A stretch of 64,000 nt of DNA, taken from assembly GCA_027886175.1 (NCBI GenBank), contig JAJNNQ010000075.1, positions 86,998,501 through 87,062,500 on the forward strand, in the 5' to 3' direction. This DNA is from Phylloscopus collybita (Eukaryota; Chordata; Aves; Passeriformes; Phylloscopidae). The notes beneath the pieces are model-generated. The model saw only the letters and a program-made list of their open reading frames with translations, ran no database searches and was not told the DNA's origin. The translations under genes and the position numbers were made by a program. This document shows, piece by piece, positions 36,805 through 48,789 of the stretch (position 1 is its first letter; each line of letters opens with the position of its first letter).

Positions 36805-39800
36805 AACTCAAAGAGTAGGATTGCAAAATAATAGGTAAAGGCAAAATTCTGGAAAATCTGAATGTGTCTCTATACCGGAAGGGAAGATCTCAGCTTATGA
36901 AGAGGATTATAATTAATGGCAGGTAAAAATGAGACAGAAATGGGGGGATACTAAAAGGCATTTTGTAAAGCAAACAGCCAAAAGCATATAAACAAATAAC
37001 AAAGAATTTGTTTAAATCTACAAAGAGCAGGAAGCCTACTAAAGTAGACAGAGCCAGAGTCAGCAAAAGGACAAAGCACTGGGAGAGGGGGCAGAGGAGG
37101 GAACAGCTGTGTGGTAGCTCTCCTGGCTGCTTCTCCTGGCCATGTTCCTTCCTGGCCTGATGTCCCCTGCTCTGAATAGTTCTTTTTCTTGCCACAGGCC
37201 TTCTCAAGTGATTTTGAATGTCTTTCTTTCCTATTTTTCTTTGGTCTGTGGACTTTGTTCTATCACTGGGCACAGTCTATGTCTTGTGTTTCCAACTGTG
37301 CCCTGGAGAAAGGGATATATCCCCAGGATTATTTAAGTCTAGAAGCATTTTGAAAATGGAATGCCTGTAAAATCCCAGACCCAAAAGATCCTTAGGGAAT
37401 TTGATCTCTATAAATGTTTTGTCAACAGTTTCTTTTACCTCTTTTGTGGCTTATATTGCAATGATTGAAATGTGGGACCATATGGTATAACATAAGATAT
37501 TAAAATGATAAAGAATACACAAAGCATCCTTGCAACAGCCTTGTGCATCTGTTTCAGCATCTTGGCTAAATTCCAATATGGGTTATTAGATTCCTAAATT
37601 CCCTACTCTTTAATTGTCTCTGTGCTGATATTGAATTGTTTCTATTCTAGTGTCCTGTGCATCTGTGCCTCAGTTTCCCAGCTGTACTGTCCTCTGATTA
37701 AAGAGCCGATTTAGGATTAACCCTTGATCCCAACTGCTAAATTTTCCTGTACTAAAACAGTCCTTGAGAACAAATTAATGTTTTCAGCCACTCTTCTGGG
37801 CTGCTTGTATTCTGTTGGTGTCTTTGGAGGGCTGAAGTGGGTATTTCTCTCACCTTTTTAAAGCATTCTGAACAGGGCACTTGAAGAGTAAGAAAGACAC
37901 TTTGACAGAGTCCCACATCTTAAATAAAGTGTTGTGAGCACCTCATTCCTCACTAAGCACCCTTTTATATGGTGAACATACACCAAATTTTAGTATTGGG
38001 AATAATCTCTGAGATGTGGAGGGGAAGCAATTTAAAAATACTGTAAGTTTATAGCATGCAGCCTAATATTGCTCTAGTTTGTTCTCTGAATATTTTGGGA
38101 GTGTTTGGTATTTAATAAGCAGAATGCTGTCTTTAAGTACTTTCTTTGCCTTAAGCTCTTAAGATATTATTCAGGCACTGAGAGTAATGGAAAATCACTA
38201 GTTAACAAAGAAACTTGATTTTTAGATGACGTAACCACTTTATTTTGTAGGGTTTTATTCTATATTACACTACATTTAACAATAAGCATAGGTCTGGGGA
38301 TGAATGAAGGGAAGTAGTTGGTTAGTAAAAATGATGATAGATTTCCTGTGTAGTCATGAAAATGACATAAAGAACCTTTTCCTTTATACAGGAGAAAAAA
38401 TAAGCTGTGGTTTTGAAATGTAGCTTAAGGGAATGGCTGGTAAAAAAATGCTGAAAAAAGTTAAGAACATGTGCCAACAGTAACTGCCTGTGTTTGTTTT
38501 GCTTTCAGTTAAAAAGTCAGTTTAAATTGGAAAAGTAAAAATTTTCATAATTGGGGATTTTGATACTGAATGAAACTGAACCTTCAGAATTTCCACAGAT
38601 TTTGAGCAAAGAGGAGATTTTTTTTTATTATTATTATAAAGCATGCATTTTAATGGTTTGAAATAATATGTCTAATATTGTCTGTGTATATACATGTGAA
38701 TGTCTGTATACGTGGTATCCAGAGAAGGTAAGGGTAGGAGGAAAAGAACTTCCAATAACTTGGTAGTCATATAAAAACAAACATTAATCAGACTAGGTCA
38801 AAATTTCAAAACAGGAAATGTAGAGAGCCAAATCATACTCCCTGTGCACCATTTGAATCCATAACCACACTGTGTTGTTGGGAGTCCTGGGGGCAAAGGA
38901 TCTTCCCACCCAGATGTTTTCCACAGCTGCAGCAGGGCAGGCAGAATAGGCTGCTTCACTGAGGAAAGCACAGTCATGTGGGGAAAGTGTTTGGCTGAGA
39001 TCTACAAAACTGTAGGAGGGAAACACTCAGGTTGGTTAACCAGCATGAACAAAGCAAGGTGACCTGGAAATTTCCAGGCTTATTATTTTTATTATTATTT
39101 TATTATAGTAAATTTTTTGCTCTGTTGTGGTGAGAGGAAATCAGAGGTGTAAGAGGCTAGTCATGAGATAATGTCCCTAGCCAGTATTTCAGCTCACTCA
39201 TTGTTCAGAGTTGGTAATATTATCCCAAATATATTTTTTTTCCTAAACAAACATGGCTTACTATAAAGCTGGAGGCCAGACATCACATTTCTATTTGTAT
39301 CTGATCTTCCCCTGAATCAAGATTGTTTTGAAATAGGTCACTGTTCAATCAGACAATCATATCAGAGAAAATATTTAGTTGTGTATATGCTACTTACTTT
39401 TAATAGAAATGTTTACCTAATGCACATTATGTTGCTCTATAGAGTAGTTATGTCTTTCCTCTTCTCTTATCTCTTGTGTTACTCCAAATGTAGGCCAGAC
39501 ACAAAACTCCCATGTTGGAAACATACATTCTTAGTTTATACAAACCACATTGGTGTGCAAAGCTTAAAATAGCTGCTGTTAAAGGAAAACAAAATATGGG
39601 ATGCATTTTATTTCCTTGGCTTCTATTTTTCATGCATTGATGATTATGACTGTTAAAAATCCACTGCAGTGTTTCTTCTGTTTATTAAATTTATGGGCTT
39701 GAAATACCTCATAGAGCTGATCAGTTCTGAGCTCTAGGCCACCTTGATGGGGGGTGGGAGAAAAATAATAGTTAAAATATGGGTGACAGAAGAGTATCAC

Positions 39801-42470
39801 AGAGAAGAAAATAAACTATCAGAAATATGTTTGTAATGGGCACTGGACCTCTTGTTTCATCTTTTGTGCTGCTTTTTTGGCATATCTGTCTTGCACACAT
39901 AGGTACAAATTTGTTGTCTCCTACACTATGTGGACCACGTGCTCAGCCTCGTGGGAGCAGCTCAGCCAGCAATACTTGGATCTGCTCCAACAGGAATTGT
40001 TAAATGGCCTCTCTGATCACAACCTGAGCACATCCCATGCTCAATGATGCCAGGCTCTGGGAAAACAGTGTCTTGTCTCAGGCAGCCTACAAGGCTGTGA
40101 TGAATCAGTAGGCTTTAGAAGCCTTCAGAGCTTGGACTCTCCAAGATAGAAATCATCCTGCAGGTCATCGTCCAATGGCTGTTATTCATCCTCAGTCCTG
40201 TTGGGCCACAGATCCTCAGTGCCCTGGAAACTCACACTGCTTACACTCAAGACAAGAGGGTTGTCTCTGAAGCAAATTTAACACTTCAAATCATTTTGTA
40301 TGATTCTATTACTTGCTCACTTTATTCACTAGCTCTTTCACACTGCAGCAGGCAGTGAACTTTTCCAAATTAAGACCTTCCTTCCTCTTTTCTGCCCCCT
40401 CCCCCCTGTTTTGGTTTTCAGGATATGCTATATGTGCTCTGGCTAAGAGCAGCCAGACCTATATGAGGAAGAAGAATGTGGATCAAACCTACAGAAAGAG
40501 ATCCAGGAGATTGCCCACTATGTGAGAAACAGCCATGGCTTTTGACACTTTCTGGCATATCACATGATCCATGTGGAACACACCAAAAATTGAATGTTGG
40601 TGAGATTTACCTGCTGTTTCCAAGCTCACAATCTGTGGGCTCTGTAACTGTGAGTATGAGGATTCTTGTGGGAAGCAAGAGTCAAAGGGTCAAATATTCA
40701 GAAATAAACACAGTTTTGTCAACGCTGCTAAATGCTTTTCTGCAGATCTCACAACCATTTTTCAGGCGCATACTAAAAAAAAATAAGTTTTGATAATTTA
40801 TGTTACCCAGATGTTTTAAAATTCAACAGCTTTCACTACCCATAAATTTAATAGCATTAAACACCTGCTGGCTCAGAGAAGCAGTTCTTGCCAAAAAGAA
40901 AAGCAGGAGCACAGAGATACACTACTAATGTGCTCTCTTTCTTACTGTCAGAGCTAAGGCTCTGAGCTGGAGCCCAGCACAGCATTACCCCATGCAGAGA
41001 AAGTATTTCTGCTTCTATGCTTCAGAGTAGAGGACTCATAAAATTTCTAGCCTGCCAAATAATAATAATAATAAAAAAAAATAAAAAAAAAAGAAAAGGG
41101 GAAAAGAAAAGTAAGTTTGGAAAGTTTGTAAGGAGACTTGTCTTAGGCACTTGTTGAAACACAAAAAAAGGTTGATTACTGAAAACTGTGGAGGAATCTA
41201 TAGTGAAACATCGAAGCCTCAGGGCTCTTGGGACTGGGAAAAGAGCAGAGGTCTGTGGCAGTCAGTGGCACTTACATCAGTCTGGGAGCTGCACCTGGAA
41301 CGTCAGAGGAATGTGGTGGGTCAGACTGCAACAAACAGATACCGTGGTGGTGAATAAGCTTCAAAGGACAGGTTTTAAAATCTTTGGAGAAAATCATGAA
41401 GGGAAAGCTGAAAAGAAAAGGGAAATGATTGAACAATTGAATGAGGTGGGAAGTCATTTAAGAGTACAGTTTTGGAAGGAATACCCATGCACTAAAAGCA
41501 GAGGAAAAACAATGAGAGAGAGCTTTAACAGGCTTGGCTGAAGGTAGCACACAAATGTTTTCAGTAACGTTGTAGCAAGTATAATCTTCAGCATAGTATC
41601 ACTAGGTTTACAAGCCTTATATTTCCTTATTAATGAGCATTTGCATGGATTTTTGTTTATAGAATAGCTGCTGAAAGGGAAGAGCATAAACAATGATTCA
41701 GAGAGGAGTGAGTGTTACCAGACTGCTGTGAGTGAATTGCTAATAAAGAAATGGAGGAGAAGGACTCTGCTCTCCATGATGGACTTTTGAGGCTGGCAGC
41801 AGGGAAGTGGAACACACTTTTGGAAATTTTTTTCTAGATGTTCCTGTGGTATTTTGGAGGAATTGCCTAGGAATCAGGCTGTGTTTGCAAGATGGCATTA
41901 GTAAATAAATGGAATGAAAATGTTCAAAGCTAGAGCTCTGACAGAATTAGGAACTGTCTCTCCTGTTTGACTTCCATGAGACTCTACCAGTGAAACAACT
42001 ATGTGTTTCAGGCACTGTGAGCAGCTTGGAGTGTGGACTATGAGCACCACCTTCTCCCAGCAGAGAGTAGTGTAGAGAGCCAAGTGACTGCTGGCTCACA
42101 CCTCAGTCCTTGAAGAAGTGCTGAACTGAAGCAATGCTGCTTTTAGGAGCACCTGATTGAAAAATCAGTGAGAATTACACACTTCAAAACAAATAATTTG
42201 TGTGAATTAATTTTTCCGATGTAGCTTATAGTGGACCTGTACTTGTATGTGGTATCTTAGTTTGATTTGTGAGAAGGAATGGACTTGAGGCTTTTGTTCA
42301 AGAAACAGCTCCACGTAGAAGCTAAAGCTATAATAATAATGTTTCACAAATAGGAGGCAGTTTATGTTCTCCTTTTGGAGCAAACCAATAATGTACCTCT
42401 GACTCCAAAGGGAAATATATTGTTAATGGAAAAATTGTCTTCATCCTCTCTTTCTATTTAAGGCAGTCTT
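36805..42470. other. gene-free stretch with several A/T simple repeats
   Basis: No gene is recognised. ATT-type repeats occur at about 38622-38639 and 39080-39109, and an AAT/poly-A array at 41058-41110. A minus frame of 127 codons (36890-37273) and a plus frame of 117 codons (41188-41541) have no recognisable domain. The 39930-40250 part is more GC-rich than average but matches no repeat I know. It ends near CATTTTGTATGATTCTATTA, which weakly resembles a CR1 tail. Confidence 0.5.
41058..41110. repeat. (AAT)n and A-rich simple repeat
   Basis: Five to six AAT units followed by A runs with single T or G interruptions. Confidence 0.85.
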
Positions 42471-42479
42471 TGCTGCCAG

Positions 42480-42830
42480 TTTATCATGAACACATAAAGG
42501 TCTGATGCAGTACGGATTAGACTGAATAAAACTGAGAGAGCAGCAAGAACTCCAGATGTTCATTAGTGGAGTGGCTATTGTAAAAAGCCACCGAGGAACT
42601 TCATCTGTTCTGTTCCCTCAAAGATTTCCAGTCATTAAATAATTTTCAAGGGACTCGTATCAGCAGATTATGTTGTGTTTTATGAAACCTTTCCTTTTGA
42701 ACACTGCGGGCTTAGTTTGCCACTGCCATGGGATAAACAGTTCCATTGCAGGTGCCCCCACTCATGTTAGTGCTGAATTCAGCCCTCTGCACTTGTGCAT
42801 ATGTACTGCAAAGGCCACTCAGGTGCAATG
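42480..42830. promoter_or_regulatory. possible conserved non-coding block (weak)
   Basis: The segment keeps several CpGs (AGTACGG, CACCGAGG, ACTCGTATC, ACTGCGGG) in an otherwise CpG-poor area. It has no simple repeats and no known transposon. The texture resembles the stronger candidates at 14430 and 56440 but with fewer clear motifs. Confidence 0.22.
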
Positions 42831-42839
42831 ACAGATGTG

Positions 42840-45800
42840 GGTCTTGAAACTTTATTGCCCTGTGTTTAGAAGCCTAAGTAATTGTCAGTTTTGCATTGCT
42901 CTAACTTTTTTTAAAGTAAATTGGATTTTTTGATTGTATTTCATTCTTACTTTTTTAATAAAGTGCAGCAGGAACACTTACAGGATTAGAATTTCAACTT
43001 ATATTAAGAAAGGCATTTTTTCCTCCAAACAAGATGCACTTATGCCTGCTATTGCAGTGAGCTGCATCCTACCATCTACTGTTGTACCCTATGCTGTAGA
43101 GAAATGCCTTATCTACTAAGAGAGAAACTCAATGTTGATCTTGTTCTGAATTTCAGAACAGCTTTAGACATAGCTAAATAAGAGGCTGAACATTTATTTA
43201 TTTTGTTTCCTTTTTTTTTTTTTTAATTTGTGTGTGCATGTCATCATGACTGAGTGGGATATGACTGTTTTTACCACCTTAAAAAGAGGAATGGTCCTCT
43301 GGGTCACCCGAAGACTCCTACTAGTTCCCTTTTTCTAGGTCTGTTGCACTTTTTCTCCTCCTGCATCAGCATCTGTTCTTTGCTTTAAAGAACTAACCTT
43401 GCCCTTATTTTTTGCATAATTTCTTGCTTTTTTTTTTCCAAATAAAAGGCCTTTTGTTTACACAGTTTCTTACAGAGAACCAAGATGTGTTCTGGAGTTT
43501 TGATCAACAGAGCATTTAACTTTAAGGATACAAATAATAACATCATCCTTAGTACCAAGCATATGAAAGTGTATTAGCTACTATGAAAGTTTAGTCACGT
43601 TGGTCATCATTTCCTGCCCATTTTCAAAATTGCCATTTTCTGTTTAAAGTTGGTGAAGCTGTTAGTTGTAAAGCCATGACAAAAAGAAGTTTGTCTTGGT
43701 ATTTGAATATACAGTCCTCAAATAGGGACTCTTCTAGAAATGGAAAGAATTTGGGTTTTATTCTCATTCCTTTAAAGCAATAGTTTCTCAAAGCACCCTT
43801 AAATGTACATATACATGCAGTGTGTATATATATATATATGTATACCATAACACTACCCTGCCGTTCCTTTTTAATCAGAAGACACACAGTTTCTTGAAGG
43901 ATCAGTTTTTAGGAACTATGCACGGTGCTTTCTAATGTTTGATTCCGAAGGGTTTTTAACACAGTCTAAAACTTCTGTTACAAAATCCCCAACTGTTACT
44001 TTTTTTGTTCATTGTGTTAAAAATACGTGGTACAGAGGGAACAACCTTTCCTCAGTCTTTGTTGTCACAGGTGATGACACTGCTGTTTGAGGCCAAATTC
44101 AGTCCTTGATTAGGGATGAATCTGAATGAGAGATGGGAGAATGTGCCTTTAGGGAGAATAGTGCTTTGGATCTCTCAAAAGTTTTTTGATTAGGCTTTTC
44201 TTTCATTAGGTGAATTAAAACCCAAGACTTCAGCTAAGATAGGAAGCCAGACGAAATACATTGAACCATATCCTTACATGCTTTCACTCAAAACAATTGC
44301 ACTGAAGCATACTTGTAATGGTGGATGACTCAGCCATACAAGTGCCGTCCCTGACAAGCTCCTGGATCTGTCAGGGCAGATCAGTTCCATACTTTCCACA
44401 GTGTAGTGAAATTAGAGTCCTCACAACAAAATGTATACCTGTGAATGTATGGACATGAAGCTTAATCAATAACTGCATTATTGTAAATAATTTTCTAATT
44501 AGGTATATACATTATGCTCACAAGTAGATGGGAGCTTCATGGAACTGCTCCCTGGTTTCAAGACTCGTGGCACCATAACATAATTTAATGCTAAGTAGAG
44601 TTCTCAAATTAGTTGTCACTTTTATACTTTCACTTCCCTTATTTTGCAACCTGAAAGCCATGGATTATTTGCACTTAACCCAATTCTATGCCCATGTAGT
44701 TCTAGGCCCACTGTTAACCTTTTGGGCAGCACCATCTCCAAGTGAAATCCAAAGCCTCAGGTTAACTGTTTTCACTGTGCATTTTCTGGTGAAAGAAGGG
44801 CTCATACAAGGGGCAGAATAATTGCAGAAGGTTGAAGAACTTCAACTAAGCGGGATAAAATTCTCAATGAGGAAGTGGCTTCAACTCCTATCAATTCTCA
44901 CAGCTGAGCTGTCGGTGTTGTCTCCACAGGACCCATAGACTGATACTCTTTCCTGAGGGCAGGGACCCAAATGAGTTTCTTTTAAAGGGCTGAGCCAGGT
45001 TAACTTTCACAAAGCATTGCCAGCAGATGAAATGAAACTTTTGTAAATTAGCCTTGTGATTAACGTACTCAACCAGGTGCAAAGGCTCTTTAATCTCCTA
45101 TTCCAAAGAGGGTCTGGAAGTACATCTCCCATGTGGATACCTTAAATCCCAGGCTGTGAGGGCAAAACAGCTTGACCATTCAGGTGGAGGGGTGGCACAC
45201 AGGAGATGGAGAAAATCAGGGGTCTGGCTCATAGATAATATGTTATGAGACACATCCCCATTTATCTTGCATGCTTTGCTTGCCAGATTGTAGATGAGTG
45301 TCCTGTTCTTGGTATCTGTTCTCAGAGCTGCTTACACACATTACAGTAAACTATAACCAAATAAATAGCAAAAATAATTTTGAGAATGACACGTACCTTA
45401 TTTCAGTGACTCCCCTGGGGGAAAATCTGGTAGGTCTCTTCAGAGTTTGAGGGCACTGATAATCATGACTGACTTCACAGCAAGCTGCAGGCACATTACG
45501 CTTTCAGAACCAGAAAACCGTGTTTCATGTTGCCACAGTAAAGATACAATACTGGCATATTTACAAAAACACTTGGCCTAAGGAGCGGATGGTACTTAGT
45601 CCTTCCTGGTAGACTGGCAGGATCTCCAAATAAAAGGATTTGGAATTAACAAGAGAAAGTCAGAGTATTTCCAGGCTTGGTATCTTTAAGTAAAGGTTCT
45701 TGCCTTTTGAGCTAAAGCCAAAAGTTTAATGACAAAAATCTGGAGACATCACACAGACTTTTGTCCAGTCCACAGGATTTGTAAAGCTGACTAAGTGAAC

Positions 45801-46030
45801 ATTTAGAAAGGATTTTTTTTTTTTTTTAATCATCTTGTTTGTCTCGTTGATTTATCCTCCTGTCCTCTTTACACTGTCTACACTTTAATCTGATTCTGGT
45901 TTATGGGAACTATAAAAAGTCTTTTACACTGAGAGATTTACTTTATTTGAATGCAAATTAAAACTATTATCTTCCAGTTACAGGCCAAAGATTGCAAAAT
46001 AATGCTTGTTTATATCTTGAAAAAGTAATC
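42840..46030. other. gene-free stretch
   Basis: No gene is recognised. T runs lie at about 43210-43225 and 45813-45827, and a TA-rich microsatellite at 43822-43845. The 44470-44600 part carries CTAATTAGG and other homeodomain-like words but no further support for function. Confidence 0.5.
43822..43845. repeat. (TA)n microsatellite
   Basis: A run of TA units within GTGTATATATATATATATGTATAC-type sequence. It is short and ordinary. Confidence 0.8.
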
Positions 46031-46031
46031 T

Positions 46032-46055
46032 CCCCCCCCCCCGCCCCCCGTCCCC
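46032..46055 (-). repeat. C-rich tract; G-quadruplex potential on the minus strand
   Basis: On the plus strand there are eleven C, then G, six C, GT and four C. The minus strand therefore carries G4, G6 and G11 runs separated by loops of one or two bases, enough for a four-stack G-quadruplex. The plus strand could form an i-motif. The tract stands alone in AT-rich DNA and is not part of a CpG island. Confidence 0.7.
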
Positions 46056-46059
46056 TGTA

Positions 46060-48585
46060 ATGCCATGTAAATTGTTCAGTTAAAGTAGAAATGTACAGTT
46101 GATTTTTGCCAATCATTTATATGTTTTATAGGCTAATTTGCTGATGTAGATAACAAGACGTAGAGGAGTTAGATTAGAATGATATGAAACTACAATATAC
46201 TTTACTGCTGCTGACTCTCTATAAATGCAGTCTCAGGCTCAACCTCCTCACAGAGATTCCACTGAAATCAAAAAAACCATGGCAGTCTATGTCTGGTTCA
46301 TATTTTTAAAGTCAGTGGTTATGAAAATGTGAAATGGAATTCACAGAAGGTTTACGTAGAGAAGGAGAAGAGGAACACATTACCTTCAGACAAATATGGT
46401 AACAAAAATAATATTTTGAAGCTAGACAAAGAAATAAATGCGTTTCTCACGTACTAACCCTGCTCACTCTGTCTGTGAGAAACTTTGGGTAGCACAATCA
46501 GATCCTTCTGTAGGGCAGAGAGTCAATTGACCCAGCAGCTTGGTGTGCAGTGTGCCTGTGTAAGGGGAGCGTTTGTTCATCCACAAATTCAGAAATCAGT
46601 GGAGGCTCAAGGCCACACCAGTAACTCTGTCTTGATTTAATTCCTAAAGGCTGATCAGACCAATCAGTGATGGGAGAAAAGACATTCTTAGAGGTAAGGC
46701 CGAATCACATCCCTTTTCTGTTTTACCAGTACTGCTGTTAGCTGACATGGAACAGGTTTGAAGCTGAAGAGCAGCTCTCTTCAAGCAATGAAAACCACTT
46801 TTGATTGCCAGCATTCCAGTTGTGGGTTTGGGGTTGTCTGCTTGCCAAGAGAGCAGTTAGGTGAGCTGAGGAGGAAAGAATTGTCACACTGATAACTGAT
46901 AACACAGCCAATATCCACTGCCTTCTGTCTAAGAGGTTTTGCTTCAGCTGAACTTCATTTCTATTAAAGAATTAAAGTGATGTTTCATAATCTTGAAATC
47001 CTTCCAGAAACTGGAGAAAAGAACCACTGCTGGTTTCTTTTCAAAAACTCTCAGTGGGTTGTCAGAATATGAGGCCTGGGATCTTCACTTAGCACAGAAC
47101 ATGCCAGTTTCTGCAACATAAAAATCAGTTCATGGTTTTGTCTGCATTTGGTAAATTTACTTGTGGGAGTAGGTCATTGCTGAAGAACACAAATCACAAT
47201 TCTTTGAAACGAAAAGTGAATTTACAGTCTTTGGTTTTCTTTTCTCCTGGTCCCCTGTTTTCCTTAAGTCAATCAAAAATACTTAAAGTATGTGCGATTT
47301 ACCTTTGCAGAAAGAAAGCAATGAAAGCAGAATGCAGCTGTAGTTTCTCAGTGCCAATTGCAAGACAAAGAAATCTCTTTCAGGTAATTATTTTTTTCTA
47401 GTTGGAAGTTTTATTGTTTTAAAAAAAATTCATAACCAAAATTTACAGAAAAAGAAAGGCCCTGACAGTTTTAGAAAATTCTAGCCAAAAATTCAAACTT
47501 TCAGTTGGAAATAATGTGTATAGATTTGAAGAGTGTCTTAAATTATCTGGAGTTTAAAATACCTGAATTTATATACAGTAGAAATGTTGATTCTGGATTA
47601 ATAAAATATATTACAGCTTCGAAGGAATCCTCTGCATGTGAACTAATTGCCTCTGGAAAAAAAAATCTAGAATGTATCTTATAAAAATTTCTCTTAAAAA
47701 CCTCTGGTTTGTAGCCTCTTTCTGCTGGAGCTTTTCTTGATCACTGCTTTATACAAACTGACTTGATTCCTAAATAACTTGAATAGACAGGAAGGGGACC
47801 AGGGAATACAGATACAGTCTTTAAATACTGTTTCTGCTAGTGTTTTAAGAAGTGGCTTGGTTAATTTTGACTGATATACTTTTATGCTCTGCTTTGAAAT
47901 ACCTTAATTTGAAGCCTGAGCTGTGAAATAACAGGGCCAGAGGAATTTCCCTTTTGGTTTTTACTGCTTCCAAAATTAACTCATATGGGTAAAGACCTTA
48001 AAATCTGGCGCCAATATGCAGCTTTACTAATAGTATCTATGTGATCATGTCATTCCTGAGAAAGCCATGCTTCAAATAAAAAGGAAATGTCAACCTTGAG
48101 TATTTTTTTTTATTAAATCTCTTTTCTCCTTCTCTTCAAGTTCAGCTTAAGCTGGCCACTTCCTTTGTCTGGTTTATTTTTATTAGAAATGGACAGATTC
48201 ATTAACTGTGCAACTTGGTGGTCAGGCAGTGACTGGATATGTCCAATAATGGGTAATAGCTGTATTTTTCATTGGGAGACCAATGTTTGCTTTGGAGATC
48301 GCCTGGGGAACAGATGTAATCTGAGACGGCACCATGTTTACCTCTTGTTTCACTGATATGCCCAGCATGTTTGAAACCAGTGAGAAAGAAAAACAAACAT
48401 TTCATAAGAAAGTACCTGCAAGCACTCACTGCACCCCCCCACACACTGTGCCTCTGGGCTCCAGCCAGGAACTGCAGTAACAGGGCTGCACACATGCATG
48501 TGAAATGCAAAGCACACACATGCACATGTACATTTGTATTTCATGGGACAGTCATGTCCTGAGCCTGTCTCTCCAGCTGATGCCA
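46060..48585. other. gene-free stretch
   Basis: No gene is recognised. An 89-codon plus frame (47132-47401) and a 107-codon minus frame (48202-48525) have no domain. Around 48491-48535 there are CA-rich words with the palindrome CACATGCATGTG and a POU-octamer-like ATGCAAAG. Confidence 0.5.
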
Positions 48586-48587
48586 TC

Positions 48588-48786
48588 AGTCACTCTTTTG
48601 CTGTGAGGGTGACCAAGCACTGGCACAGATTGCCTAGAGAGGTTCCGTGCTTGGAGGTACTCAAAAGCAATTTGGACGTGGTCCTGGGGAACCAGCTCCA
48701 GATGGTCCTGTTTGAGCAGGTGGCTTGGACTCTGTGACCTCCAGAGGTCCCTTCCAAGCTCAACCAGTCTGCGATTCCGTGATTTT
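48588..48786 (+). mobile_element. CR1 LINE, 5'-truncated 3' end
   Basis: A sense-oriented CR1 tail: TTTTGCTGTGAGGGTGACC, AGCACTGGCACAGATTGCC, TAGAGAGGTTCCGTG, GAGCAGGTGGCTTGGACT and CCTCCAGAGGTCCCTTCC, then the terminal TGCGATTCCGTGATT octamers. It is about 200 bases long, with all family landmarks in order and the 3' end at about 48786. No reverse transcriptase is present. Confidence 0.93.
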
Positions 48787-48789
48787 ATG

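Noticed and set aside
40295..40315. CATTTTGTATGATTCTATTA resembling a sense CR1 tail
   Set aside because: The 300 bases upstream do not follow the CR1 landmarks.
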